Assembly: GCF_910592395.1 (NCBI RefSeq) | Contig: NC_088317.1 | Span: 9,858,001 to 9,922,000 of the forward strand | DNA length: 64,000 bases | DNA from: Lineus longissimus | Lineage: Eukaryota > Nemertea > Pilidiophora > Heteronemertea > Lineidae | Direction: 5' to 3' | Part shown: piece after piece, positions 19,787 through 31,189 of the stretch | How the letters are laid out: each line of letters begins with the position of its first letter | How positions within the stretch are numbered: position 1 is the first letter of the stretch | The notes under the pieces: generated by a model | What the model was told of the DNA's origin: nothing | The model's input: only the letters and a program-made list of their open reading frames with translations | The model's database searches: none | Program-made: the position numbers and the translations under genes

Positions 19787-22380
19787 CAGGATCGTGTTTG
19801 ATGCAAGCAGCGGATCTCCATCTCTGAACGACTGCCTGTACGAAGGACCAAACATGCTGCAGGATTTGAATGAATTGCTGATGCGCTTTCGTGTTGCCAA
19901 AATAGACTCACCGCCGACATCGCCCGCGCATTTCTATCCGTACGACTGATGGAATGCGACCGAAAGTACGTGAAATTTCTTTGGTATAAGGATAATGACG
20001 TCACAAAGGAAATTGTACCATACGCCTGTAACACGATAATATTCGGCAATGTATCAAGCCCCTTTGCCCTTGCCATTACGCTACAAAAGCATCTCGCCGC
20101 CCATGCTGATTCTCCTGTGGCTAAAGATATGCAAAAATAAACTGTATGTGGACAATCTCTTAACTGGAGTGGACACTGATGAAGAAGGATTAGCATACTA
20201 TCATGAATCACGTGGATTGTTAAATGCCGCCGCCATGCATCTCCGTCAATGGGGCTCAAACTCAGAAAAGCTTACCAACCAGATTCAAGCAGACGGATTA
20301 CAAACTAAGTCAAATGACGTCGGAGTCCTCGGTCTCAAATGGGCCACCAAATCGGATAAACTGTTCATTGCAAAAAAGGAGTTACCATTGCCACAGGCAC
20401 TTACAAAGCGGATCGCAACTTCACTAACCGCTTCCGTTTTCGACCCACTGGGGTTAATAGCACCAATGACTGTTCCCGCCAAAGCATTTGTAAATAAACT
20501 CTGGAAGCAAAATAGCAATTGGGATGAAAACTTGTCATCACAGGACCAAGAACAATGGATAAAGATAGCCGAAAACCTCAGACAGGTGAATGATGTGAAA
20601 CTACCACGTTGGCTAGGTGCCAACACCAAAAAACCACTTGAAATCATTATATTCTGTGACGCATGTCCAACCACCGCACTTGGATGCGTCGCCTACGCTA
20701 AACAGGATACCACTATCGCGCTGTTAGGATCCAAAAACAAAGTCATATCCAGCAAAAACGCACACCAAACAGTACCAAAACTTGAACTGATGGCCATGGT
20801 GATGGGAGTTGAATTCGGCGACACCCTGCGTAAAATCTACGCAAAGGACTACCCAGCGATTGAAATTACCTACACCACAGACTCTGAAATCGCCCTCTAC
20901 TGGTTGAAGTCAGGAAAGAAACTCAAACCCTTCGTACAGAATCGTGTAAACATCATCCGGGAGAAATCCAACCCCAACTCATGGTATCACGTGGCAACAG
21001 ATGAAAATTCCGCCGATATCCTGTCCCGAGGTGCTACACATGAAGAATTACAGAGATCGTCATGGATCACAGGACCTAAATGGTTAACCCAGCCAAGGCA
21101 TACATGGCCCCTCAAGAATATACAGGACAAACCTGAAATCGCGATAACCCTTGCCGCAGGAGTAGAAATGGCAAATGTTTTTCAACCAGCCAGTCAAAAC
21201 ATAAACATGAGCAATGTCATAGATATCAACAGGTTTAGCTCATTGCAGAAACTTCTCCGAGTCACCGCGCTTGTGACACGCGCCTTCAGGTCAGGACCAA
21301 TCAACCGTAGCATGCTTACTGCAGAGGATGTAAACAAAGCCGAGAAATTATGGATATCACATATCCAAACCACAGCATATGCAGACGTACTGACCTACTT
21401 CCAATGCCTCCACTCCGGGAGGGCTACCAGGTTTCCTAAACGCCCAGCCATCATTAACCAGCTCGGACTATTCATAGATAAATCGAACATTATCCGCTGC
21501 GGGGGGAGAATCTCCGCCGCTGATGTGGCACCGGACCGCAAATATCCGATTCTACTGCCCCACCGATCCTACCTGACAACATTGGTCATTCAAAACGCTC
21601 ATCATACCATGGTTCACTATGGTGTTGGCTCAACCATGGCACACCTTCGTAACAAATACTGGATTACGTCCATGCGGGCGTCAGTGAAGAAAGTCATTGG
21701 ACGCTGCGTCATCTGCAAGAAAGTAGCAGGCCGGCCATACCTCACACCCGTCGCACCACCACTACCAGAATTTCGAATAAACGATCTAACCGCCTTCAAA
21801 TCTACAGCAGTGGACTTTACATCGCATCTCTACGTGCGAGTCAATAACACCACTCAGAAAGTGTATGTCTGCCTCTTCACTTGTTGCACGACACGCGGTG
21901 TACACTTAGAAATCACTCCTGATCTTACAGTGGAATCTTTCATCAGATCTTTCAGACGATTCACGTCAACACATTCCACACCAAGCCTCATATATTGCGA
22001 CAATGCTAAAACTTTCACAGGAGCCGATGCAGAACTCAAACGCTTATACAACATTGTTAGCAGTGACCGCTTCAAAAATCACCTCACCGACAAAGGAATA
22101 TATTTCAAATATGCGCCTGTACAAGCAAGTTGGTTCGCCGGTGTTCACGAGAGACTAATTGGTGTAACCAAATTAGCACTCAAGAAAACTCTAAACAAAT
22201 CACTAGTCTCGATTGACGAATTCCAGACCCTGATTAAGGAAATCCAGGCTACCATAAACAACAGACCACTTACATATCTATCAGCGGATCCGAAGGAACT
22301 GAAGGCCATCACGCCAAATAACCTCATCTACGGACATGATGTCACATTGTTGCCAAATGAAGACATGCAGAATGAATCTA
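19787..22380 (+). pseudogene. BEL element A Pol, 3' part (RT, RNase H, integrase), truncated
   Basis: Resumes element A at [17 protein letters not shown]. Frame is lost by a single base near 19905 (before the SxDIARAF motif). It changes again near 20135 in an A-run before LYVDNLLTG, so three frames are needed to read it. From 20142 onward it is open: RNase H FCDACPTTALGCVAYA, VPKLELMAMVMG and TDSEIALYWLK; integrase AHHTMVHYG ... CVICKK, AVDFTSHLYV, YCDNAKTFTG and WFAGVHERLIG. The frame is cut at 22380 (..EDMQNES) by a palindromic insertion. The final ~140-150 residues expected from element B are absent, so deletion accompanied or followed that insertion. Confidence 0.88.
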
Positions 22381-22930
22381 TAGGCGTTTTTACACGGTGC
22401 GGGTTCAAGCCGGATCGAGACTAGTTCAGGTACCAGCCGGTTTATTTTCCCTCGTGTAAAAGCGAACCTACCGTCCTGAACCCTCCTGGTCCGAGGCGGG
22501 TTCCGATCGCCGGTCTCGGGTCGGTGCAGGCCGGTGTAGGCCGGTGGAGGAGGGTTTATTTATGCGTGTAAAAGCGAACCGGCTCCGAGCCGGTTTGCAC
22601 ACGGTACTCGCGTGACGTCATTCGCGGGAATAGCTGCCGTGTTCCTGGCATGAAATTTTCCGCGGAAAGAAACTGCTGTGAAATCTTCAATTTATCGAGA
22701 GCAAGAGCTTTCTTTCCATACAAATGCTGTGTACAAAGCAAAAACTCTGCATCTCACCGGCGCCATCGTAAACCATTTTGTATTATTTGTTGTTGTGATA
22801 TTTTCGTAGCTCCACCGCCAGCAGGATTGATCAGCGCCACCAATTGACGATGTTAGTGACGAACCGGCCTGGAGCCGGATCGAGGCCAGATCGTCGAACC
22901 GTCCCCGTGTAAAAGCGAAATGAACCGTCC
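22381..22930. mobile_element. Palindromic, GC-rich non-autonomous DNA element (MITE-like) inside element A pol
   Basis: The left end GCGTTTTTACACGG (22384-22397) is the inverted counterpart of CCGTGTAAAAGCG near the right end (22905-22917). Further internal copies of CGTGTAAAAGCGAAC occur at about 22455 and 22565, with repeated CCGGTCTCGG, GAGCCGG and CCGTCCTGAACC words. There is no coding potential. Superfamily and exact target duplication are not resolved; the right boundary could lie a few bases further, at the CCTGAACC word. Confidence 0.6.
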
Positions 22931-23143
22931 TGAACCAAACACGCCTCGCGCAACTTTAATTGGAATGCAGGTGCATTGTTTGTTTAGATTACATTTAGTA
23001 CCGTTAGGGTAAATTGAGGATTCATTGTTGACAACCTGTCACTCGGGACTGGCCCACTTTATGCACGCGTATTTCCGGAAACTTGAGGTCAAGTGACCGG
23101 CTCACTGGATGTAAACACAACTTAGATCTCGCTCGGCCGGGAG
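22931..23143 (+). other. 3' non-coding end of element A and polypurine tract
   Basis: Non-coding sequence ending CGGCCGGGAG directly before the LTR TG at 23144. The expected end of pol is missing. Confidence 0.6.
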
Positions 23144-23415
23144 TGTCAGATATTGCATATGGTACCACCCAGAGCTTCGTTGCCAGAATCTACATCTGTT
23201 TTAGATTAACCCGGGGCCACGGGTAGCGCTAGATTAGGACTTTCTCACGTTCGCAGTTTGCTTTGATGTCTGTAATATGCCACATTTGTGGGAAAATAAA
23301 GATATGATGATTCAGTTGTTAGTATGAAACCATCGTGTTTAGTTCGCCATCAGATCTGCGATCGCTGCAACTCCCATTTAGTAAATGTGTAGGAATCATC
23401 TTGCCATTTATGACA
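23144..23415 (+). repeat. 3' LTR of BEL element A
   Basis: 272 bp, identical to 10082-10353, followed by AAATT (23416-23420) that matches 10077-10081. Confidence 0.93.
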
Positions 23416-23420
23416 AAATT

Positions 23421-26067
23421 CGTCATGTAAACTGATGAATATTATAGAAAGCCAAGGTATGAAAATCAACTTTAAGAAATATCTATGTAATGAGATCATA
23501 GAACATTTTTATGTGTCACTGGTACAAACTGTGAAGTTGAATTTCCAACCTTTTTAATCTGATTGGCTAGTAACTTTATGATGCTGCAATGTAAACACTG
23601 AGCACATGGCTAATAATAACCAGTCATCTTTCTGATCACCTGTTCATGAAATGATTTTGGGCTTGCGTTCACAAACGATGAATTTTCATATTAATCCAAG
23701 CTGAATTTCATAATCCATGTAAGCACAGACTTACGTCCATAATATCAGTAAAGATGCCACACTAAAATGTTGTTGGATTTTCCTCCAAAGACATCAAAAT
23801 ACCAGGCTAAACAATGGGAACCTACAGGTTTTCCTACTCCTACAACAAACAGTTAGTGTACTGGTTGTTGTCATGAAACACTCGTCAGGTTTACTGGCCA
23901 TATGGGTCTGTCCAAGCTGGGGGTGATTTCTTTCATTTTAGTTGAATTTTTGATATTCAAGTATGTGGAACCTGCTACCCCAGGCTGCTACCTTACCCCT
24001 TTGGGCCTATATGGTTGTTCCCATATCTCATGCTGAAATGCCTGGTACCAAGTGAAACAACAAGGAAGAGAATAAATAGCACTGATAAAGAACCCTGGCA
24101 ACTGACCCCTCGCATATTTCTTTGTTTCTTGAAAAGTAAGAATTAGCTTGGGTCTTGTAAGACAATTATGTAAGAAGATGGGATTACAACTTCAGGGCTA
24201 TTCAAGAGCTGTTGCGTTTACTGGACAAACCACACTGCCCAAATGCACAAGTTCTCAATAAATACTGTAGCCATGTGAAAGTTTGGTGGGCTAGCATGTC
24301 AGATACTCATCAACTAGCCAATAATAAGGTCAGGTCAGATACCACATGCCGTGTTTATAGAACAGCCTCCAGATTGCCACTAGCGCTGCGCAAAATTTAT
24401 CAGTCGACAACCAGATCCCGCCAGAGATCCTGGCTTGAGATAATATTGTTGTATAAAAAGTACGTGTACTATATTCTTGCAAAGTGATAGTAGTGTTGTA
24501 ATAAAGTCAGTTTTTCTCAGTTTTTCTTATCTACATGTAAGTTGTGAAACCGTTTCATTCAATCTTGATTAATATAAAACATCATGGTGCTACCATGCCG
24601 ACTAACCGGCGGCTCATATCGTTCCTAGACTTCTCCTTACAGGAGCGGGAGACCGACGCACAACGACATGATTCGGCATGTTCATCTCTATACTATCAGA
24701 AGTGAATGTGGAACGTTTTACGTTGAAAAAACAAAAGGAAGTAGAAACCATAGTTACTGTGATCTTTGCTTAGGCCAGACAAAAATAATTCTGTGTTTCC
24801 GGTTACATAGGCTTGATTGTACTGGTGGGCCAGAGGTGACTACAGTGCACCAGTGCTTTTAAATATGCTACGGCTCTCGCTACGATCGATCGAGTATCAA
24901 AAACCTGAATCTCAGGATGGTCATGGTGCGAATTTACATTTTGGTGCCAGATGCATTATAAAAATGCTAGCTGAACATAACCTTAATAGCTGGCGTTTCT
25001 CCATGAAAGGAATATTTTCGTACACAAATGATGCATGTCATTAAAAGCATGGAATTTTGGCGTCTCACAAAAGCATTTGGAAAAATAATCACATTTTTAC
25101 AACCAGAGGCTCGAGCTTGGTTTATATGTTTTCGAGTGCGTAGACGCTTATTTTGTTTTGCAATTTCCCTAGATGTTTTGAAAGGGGTGATAATGGAATG
25201 CATATCGAGAAATAATCATCGTAAGCATGCAGCAGCCGTCCAAGCAAAAACTACACATCGTAGGCGTGGCACCCTTAACTGGTTTAGTAATGTAACTTGG
25301 CAATTTGGATGCACAAGATTCGAAATGTAGTTGTCTGTTCCATCGGATGGCCTTATAGGATGGTCCATCACTGGACATCAGGGAGGTCTACCCTCAGGAG
25401 CAGACAAGAGAAAGGAAGGTCGAAAGATTTTGAAGCAAAGATACCAGCCATAGGTAGCCTTATAGGAGTGTCTCCTTTTCTGGTGAAAACGAACCTCAGA
25501 CTAGGCTATGGCGCAAGATTTTTAAAGACCTATTCGTCAGTCCTGTTCGTTGCACCAGCAAAGAGGGACCTCAGGGAGGCTGACCACGTTTGGCAAGTAA
25601 CCTTGCATCAAATTGACTAAACAATTAATTTCATCAATTTGAGTGCTTAACATTTTGGCAGATTCTCTGGTTAATTTGGTGCATCTTTGCTTGACCGGCT
25701 GTTAAACCTGTTTTGTTGGCTGATGGGAAAATGATTTAAGTTGGTCCCTATCTGGGGAGTGTTTTTTTAAAGAGCTCTTCATCTTTTCTCTCTCAAACTA
25801 AAAAACTCTACAGATGGAGAGCATATTTTGTTGCTGTAATTCTCGAAACATTGGAGTGGTTGTGAAATTACTCACTGTTAAACAGTATACAACAAGTCGC
25901 ATTTGTCATGTAACCTAAGAATTATTCAAAGATTAAGGTTTTTGCTCGATTGCTTTGGAAATACATTTACCAATGTGTTGAATACGTTGAAAAAAATCGA
26001 ATAACTCAACGATGCAGCGAGGTCTGAAACGAACTTAGGTAATTCCTATTAAAAAGAATCTACTCAC
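23421..26067. other. No gene recognised
   Basis: The first 155 bp repeat 10359-10513. The remainder has scattered short open frames without motifs. If 26068-26196 and 4252-4453 belong to one gene, this would be intronic. Confidence 0.5.
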
Positions 26068-26196
26068 CGATGGATTTATCGATATACTTCTTTTCAAACC
26101 CTGGAGGGTCATCTTCACTTTCTGTTGGCGTATTTCCCTCCTCACTTCGAGATGCCCGCGTTGATCGCCTCATAATACTGAGCCCGGACCTAATGT
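26068..26196 (-). CDS. Spliced host exon, Arg/Ser/acidic N-terminus leading to a PPGF..YIDKSIG motif
   Basis: The exon is bounded by a strong acceptor (TTTTTCCTCTTCAG|ACATTAGG) and donor (ATCG|GTGAGT). It contains ATG followed by RRSTRASRSEEGNTPTESED and then DPPGFEKKYIDKSIG. The last phrase resembles what precedes the G.GVFA start of the SET domain in KMT5A-like proteins, but the SET motifs themselves would be in the next exon, which I did not locate. Strand agrees with the SET exon at 4252-4453. An upstream exon may end at the donor TTTTG|GTAAG (26646/26645). Its frame joins this one as ...F-D-I-R-S if that phase is used, or the ATG here may be the start. Confidence 0.5.
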
Positions 26197-27487
26197 CTGA
26201 AGAGGAAAAAAGTAGATTGTCAAGCATGTATGAGTAAAGAGCTTTACAAAAATCGAACAGTGTGCTTAAAAGTGACAGTAGCAAATCGTAATATGAACTA
26301 TATTATGCCGGTGTTCACGTTTTTCACAGCATCTATGTAAAGACACAGAACTCGAAGGATTCTTCAAAAGTAATATTTTGGGTTTAATAAGTACGTTCAA
26401 CGGGCAGAGCGCGATTACAAACTTGTCCTGGGCATTCATCGAAAGAGTGTAGGCCTACGTGCACATACACCCGAGCGTAATAAAGTGGAATGCTCATTCA
26501 TTCAGGAGATCATTGCAGGACTTTTCCGCCATATCTTTCAAGTACGATATCACTTCCACGCCGTTTCATATACCACCTTCAATTTGACAGGAAGAGAAAG
26601 AGGAAGAGAAAGCGCCAGTTAGCCAACCCCATGCTAGTTACTTACCAAAAGAAATTTCGCAAGTCTTCTTCCTCTGGAGTCCAAAATCGTTGTGAGGACA
26701 AAGCTGTTAATCCCGCGTAAATAGTCCTGAAGTCCGCCAAACACAGTATCTAGACTGCCTCTGGTTGGCTACATTTTGCCGCCAAAATAGTTTTGTAGTA
26801 ATAGTTCAGTACGGGGTAACTGCCCGGAATGTGGAGACAAACCAATCCTCTGGTTCCCACAACCTTGCTGGCCTCTCATTGTCGCAATATCTGTTATGGG
26901 GAAAAGGCGTCCCCACTATTGATGATAAGAGTCGAACGTCCCCACGCCCCGGTGTATAAAATGCTTCAGGTCCTAAATCCTTCAATTCCTCATAAATAAC
27001 GACCCAGACTATAGGTCTGTTAATAAAGTGCAAAAATTATAAGCAGCTGACAAGTTATCATCATGCTCGTTCAAAATCTACATCTACAATCTAAAGAAGA
27101 TGAGGTAATAAAAGGTGACTTTGTTCTGTGATTCAATACTTGTACCACGGCGAAAAATCCGAACGAGAGTTCGGGGTCCTCAAACCGCACAAACATGTCA
27201 CTACAGTAGAACCCCGCATGAAGACCATCTGTAACAAAACATTCTTAATGCTTTTCCAAATCACACAGTCACGTATATCTATTAAACCGGACTCAAAAAC
27301 GAGACCACTTCGTGCACTAAAATTGCCACTAGTCTGTGTCCTATTATGCATGTTAGGTGGTATCAGAACCGGGGCTGGCCTATACCCGGCTATCTGAATG
27401 TGATTATCAGAACAAAATGTGGTGTGACGTGGACGCACCTTTCACAACATTAGCGATTGAACATCGGCAAAAAGGTGGAAAGGGAAC
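26197..27487. other. Probable intron/5' region of the minus-strand host gene and unassigned DNA
   Basis: A good minus-strand donor lies at 26641-26645. The exon in front of it (from about 26720) can be read as ...CEISF in the phase that fits the next exon. In the other phase it reads FWTPEEEDLRNFF, which looks like the start of a Myb/SANT helix but would meet a stop on splicing. A GGAAGAGAAA purine repeat lies at 26588-26620. Nothing else was recognised. Confidence 0.35.
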
Positions 27488-27491
27488 TTAA

Positions 27492-28055
27492 CCCCTTCGG
27501 CCAGTATCACCAACCGCCCACGTTCAGGAGTCGACCCTAGTGTCTATTTTCCTCATAACTCGCTCATAATGGTCATATGAGCACGGGACTAATAGAAAAT
27601 GTAATTGTCTAGACGAAGTGAAGTCATTTTGGCGCGTGTACCATGTAATGTACGGACCGTGGCGACTCTTTAGTTCATTTGGCAAACAGTCAGCTGCCGA
27701 ATGACACAGCTCGTCCAGACGTGCATCAAGTAGCAAGAAAGTTTTTTTAGCAGCTACATCGATCCCGACACTTGAATTGCGCCTGGAATTACCACAGGTC
27801 TAATGTCATGGCCCCGGGTCAAGGCGCCACCGCCACGTGTCGAAAGTTGCACATTTGAAATTTACCTGGGCACGAACCGAGCGCCTTATGAACATGTGAC
27901 AGCTCGTGAGAGGTAGCTGGTCATCGTGACCGAAATCCGGTCCATGCGGCACGCCTAAAACGCTAGGCGTCATCGAGATGTCGATATTTGACAGCCCCTT
28001 TCGCAAACCTGGCTAAAGAGAGGGCCATTTCCAGTCCTGGACAGTGCTGAAAGGG
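27492..28055. mobile_element. TTAA-flanked non-autonomous DNA element (piggyBac-like or Kolobok-like MITE)
   Basis: Left TTAA (27488-27491) is followed by CCCCTTCGGCCAGTATC. The right end GACAGTGCTGAAAGGG precedes TTAA (28056-28059), so the termini are imperfect inverted repeats (CCCCTTCGGCC against CCCTTTCAGC). A TTAA target site is typical of piggyBac and Kolobok. The 564-bp interior has no transposase motif. Confidence 0.6.
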
Positions 28056-28059
28056 TTAA

Positions 28060-31000
28060 GGTCAATGTTATTTACATTCTACACAAGTAAAGGTTTTGGA
28101 ATCTGTAAAACCGCCCACTGATGAAATGGACCTAGATATTTCGATGGTGACGACACCCAAATGAACTCAGTTTACTGCTCATTTAATTCATCGGCCTTGC
28201 AAGGAATACATGTGGGATTGGTCTAAAGTGCTATCAGCGCCGAAAGTAGGCCTATTAATAGCTGATAGTATCACGATATCGGCAAATAACTACAATTGAA
28301 TAAAATGTTGGTTCATGCAAATATGCCAAGGGCTTGTAATAGTGTTCAGCATCCAGACTGAGTTTAATGGAAACCAACTAAAGCAAACTTATGAAAAGGT
28401 GCCTTCTAACGTTGCTACCGGTACATGAAAAAAGCACTGGGTTGATGATCCAAACTGGTTTGTTTAGAAAAGCTACACATCCAGCATGTCAATTTTAATC
28501 ACCTGCATGTACTTTTAGGGTCACGAAGGTCAGAAACTGGAAAAGAAATTTGCCATGTTAACTGTTTTAGCTTTATAAAGTTGATTTTATATGATCATGC
28601 GGCTTAATTTGTAAACGTTATGGAAAACACGGAAAGGCCAATATTTGATAATCACCACCGCCGACTATTATAGGCTGGCTTATTCATTGCCATGCCAGCC
28701 AAATAAAGTTTTACATTTGATTTTGCAATGTACCGGTATCATGTCATGAGTATGTGTCTTTGGCGATTTGACGACCGATGCGACTGTTGCTCACATGAGA
28801 TAGGCTTCCGTCAAAGAAAGCTGGTATCTTTTTAGAGGAAGTCGATATGCATGCAGCACCAATGGAGGCATGATAAAGTTACACGAATTCGACAAACAGG
28901 GAGGGATCTCTCCAATCTGAAAGTATTGAAATGATTTAATACGCTTGCACCAGGATTATCACCAGGCAGTCAATCTCAGTCCACTAACTGTGCTGCTTAA
29001 AATATTAGTACTTTGAAGACCAACAGTTTTACCATCAAAATCATATAATGCGTGTAGTCCTCCAAGATTCGAGAGAGTAACAAAATACTGGCTAAGAGAG
29101 GCGAAGACGGTGTATATATACCCACGCAATTCTCCAGAGGTCAAGTGCATTATCCAATGTCAAGAGCTACTTTCTGCAGTATGGGCAATTAAAATAGTTT
29201 GTTTTGAAATAAAGTCCTGACTCTGGAACATGAGATATGTTCTGCTGCAAATGGAAATTTCTGCAATGTGTAGGCCTAAAGTCAAGAGAAAATGATACAA
29301 GCGCATACTGATAGGTTGACGAGCGCCTGCATAAAAGGCCTATAATTCCAACCGGCTTAACAGAGTCTACACAGTATTCTTTTTGCTGATAGTTTAGCTT
29401 CGAATTAATGAATTTCTGCCTATTTCTTAAAATCTCAATGACACTTGAGATGAACTGCTGTCTATCTCTCAATCTTCATGACTGCTGTATTTATTATATT
29501 GAATTCAAACTACCGCTACAAATCATTTTAATAGTAGTATTATTTTAAAGCCCGCGTTAGCGATAACGTAAAAAGCACTTCAAGAAGGTACACTCTGGCA
29601 AGAACAGAAATGGCAGAAGGATCGCATTTTCCTTACCCACGTATCTTTGCTGGTACCGCTATGATTGTTGACCCTTGCTTTCAAGCCAGTATTTGAAGGT
29701 GAAAGTGCAATGCGCTAGACATAGACATTCATTTGACTTATAAGATGATCGGCTACATTCCACAGGCCTGTGTTAGATCTATGCTTTCGTACAATTGCTC
29801 TTTACTGTGATAATTTACAAGAGTAGGCTTTGAAATTGACTGTGAACTGATGAGCAAGGTCACACGGCACAGATCCAGATCTGGAAAGGGAAAAAATACC
29901 TATGTGACCGTAGCTTTAGAAAGCAGTGGATGGCGATACATTGACAGTCCTCGCGATAAAAAAGGAATTTTTTTGAAAATCCACTGGGGGTTCGAGAAAT
30001 ATCTACTGAACGCCTTCTCCTGCCAAAAGGTATGCTCAATGTTTGCTGATTTAGTTGCACCCAAAGTTAGTATTCAAAAATGTGTAAAACATGAGCTTGT
30101 TGTAACACCCTCCGAAATGCATGCTGACATTATTGTATGCTACCGATGTTAAGTATAGGCATTGAACGTGAAAAAAACTATTCCACACATGTCGCTAATC
30201 AAGGCGAGACCCACTTTTCTGTGCAATTCTGGCATGTTTTTCTATGTCTGCGCGTGGTAAAATCATATCGTGTGTCTTAACGCTCTCAATGCGGTAATGT
30301 AAAACGATATGTCATAAGGCCTAGTGATGACCTGCTGTTTAGGCCAACTGTGACAGGGTGTCGTAGGTTCACAACTCTCAGTGTGACAGCCATGCACATG
30401 TACATGTAAGCCTACTTGAATTATGTTTGCAGTTCTTAGGGGCTGGAGCACTGAAGTGCACTTAGTTGGGCACTCGAGAGTTTTCCAGTTATCACAACGT
30501 AGGTCCTGGAAGGAGTAAAAATTTAATCGGCGGGTACGCCTAGAATGTTGCAACCTATTATAATTGTTAAAGGAAAGGAAAAATAAACTGTCGATTTTAT
30601 GACCCACCCCCCCCCCCCCCGGAAATAGTTCCTAAATTCCAGTTTTAACAGAACCCCGGCCGTTTAAAATATATATGGGCCTGGCTGCTCAAACAGCATT
30701 AGAGTTGATGCCAACGTTAGTGCTAACGCTGGCTTTACACTTTCTCTTATTGGAGAGATGGTATATATTAATTGAAATGTTATCAAATTCCAGATAACTG
30801 TTTTAGATGTGACATAATTTTTTCCAAATCGGTGATATTCAACTGCTACATAAGTGAGATTTTAAAGCTAGCGTTGGCGTTAACTCTCACCCTGATTGAG
30901 CAACCGGGCCCAGGAACGAAAGAGTAGGCCTACTGGGAAGAGGCACAGACATCATACTTTGTCAGTCAGGCTGAATAATTACCATAGAAAAAGAAGAAAA

Positions 31001-31189
31001 AAATTCGCAACTATGTAATCAGGCACAACTACACCAATATTGATGCAAGTAGGCATAGAATATTGCATACACGCATGCATGGGTCTGAGACACAAGCCTG
31101 CTGGTCAATGTCAAGTGTGGCCATGCCTGATCGGTTGCATGCATTGCCCCTCGCTCGTATTGGTTGCTTGACAATTTTGGGAGGCGAGA
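28060..31189. other. No gene recognised
   Basis: About 3.1 kb of unassigned DNA. A 100-codon plus frame at 29850-30152 has no recognisable motif. Poly-C (about 30606-30619) is present. Two short phrases around 30700 and 30860 are reverse-complement-like (GCTAACGCTGGCTTT against AAAGCTAGCGTTGGCGTTAA), suggesting a small degenerate palindromic element at about 30690-30890. Confidence 0.4.

Larger units (their letters stand above)
10516..23420 (+). mobile_element. BEL/Pao LTR retrotransposon A, interrupted by element B and a palindromic DNA element
   Basis: The internal region runs from the primer-binding site to the 3' LTR (23144-23415), followed by AAATT (23416-23420). It encodes a single Gag-Pol reading frame in BEL/Pao order: gag with zinc knuckles, protease, reverse transcriptase, RNase H, integrase. 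Element B is inserted in the reverse transcriptase. A second insertion at about 22381 removes the end of pol. Frame breaks are seen at 11150-11207 (shift and return), about 19905 and about 20135. The element is therefore non-functional as assembled, although its two complete LTR copies are identical. Confidence 0.9.

Noticed and set aside
19469-19801. Open frame over the 3' LTR of element B
   Set aside because: It is LTR sequence, identical to the frame tail at 13039-13337; not a gene.
26646-26720. Myb/SANT domain (FWTPEEEDLRNFF) on the minus strand
   Set aside because: In that phase splicing to 26196 creates a stop, and the fragment is too short to call.
27200-27375. Tigger-like MITE beginning ACAGTAGAACCCC
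   Set aside because: Only one terminus-like phrase was found; no inverted partner or TA duplication.
29850-30152. 100-codon plus-strand frame starting MSKVTRHRSRSGKG
   Set aside because: No recognisable domain, neighbour or splice support; chance frame cannot be excluded.
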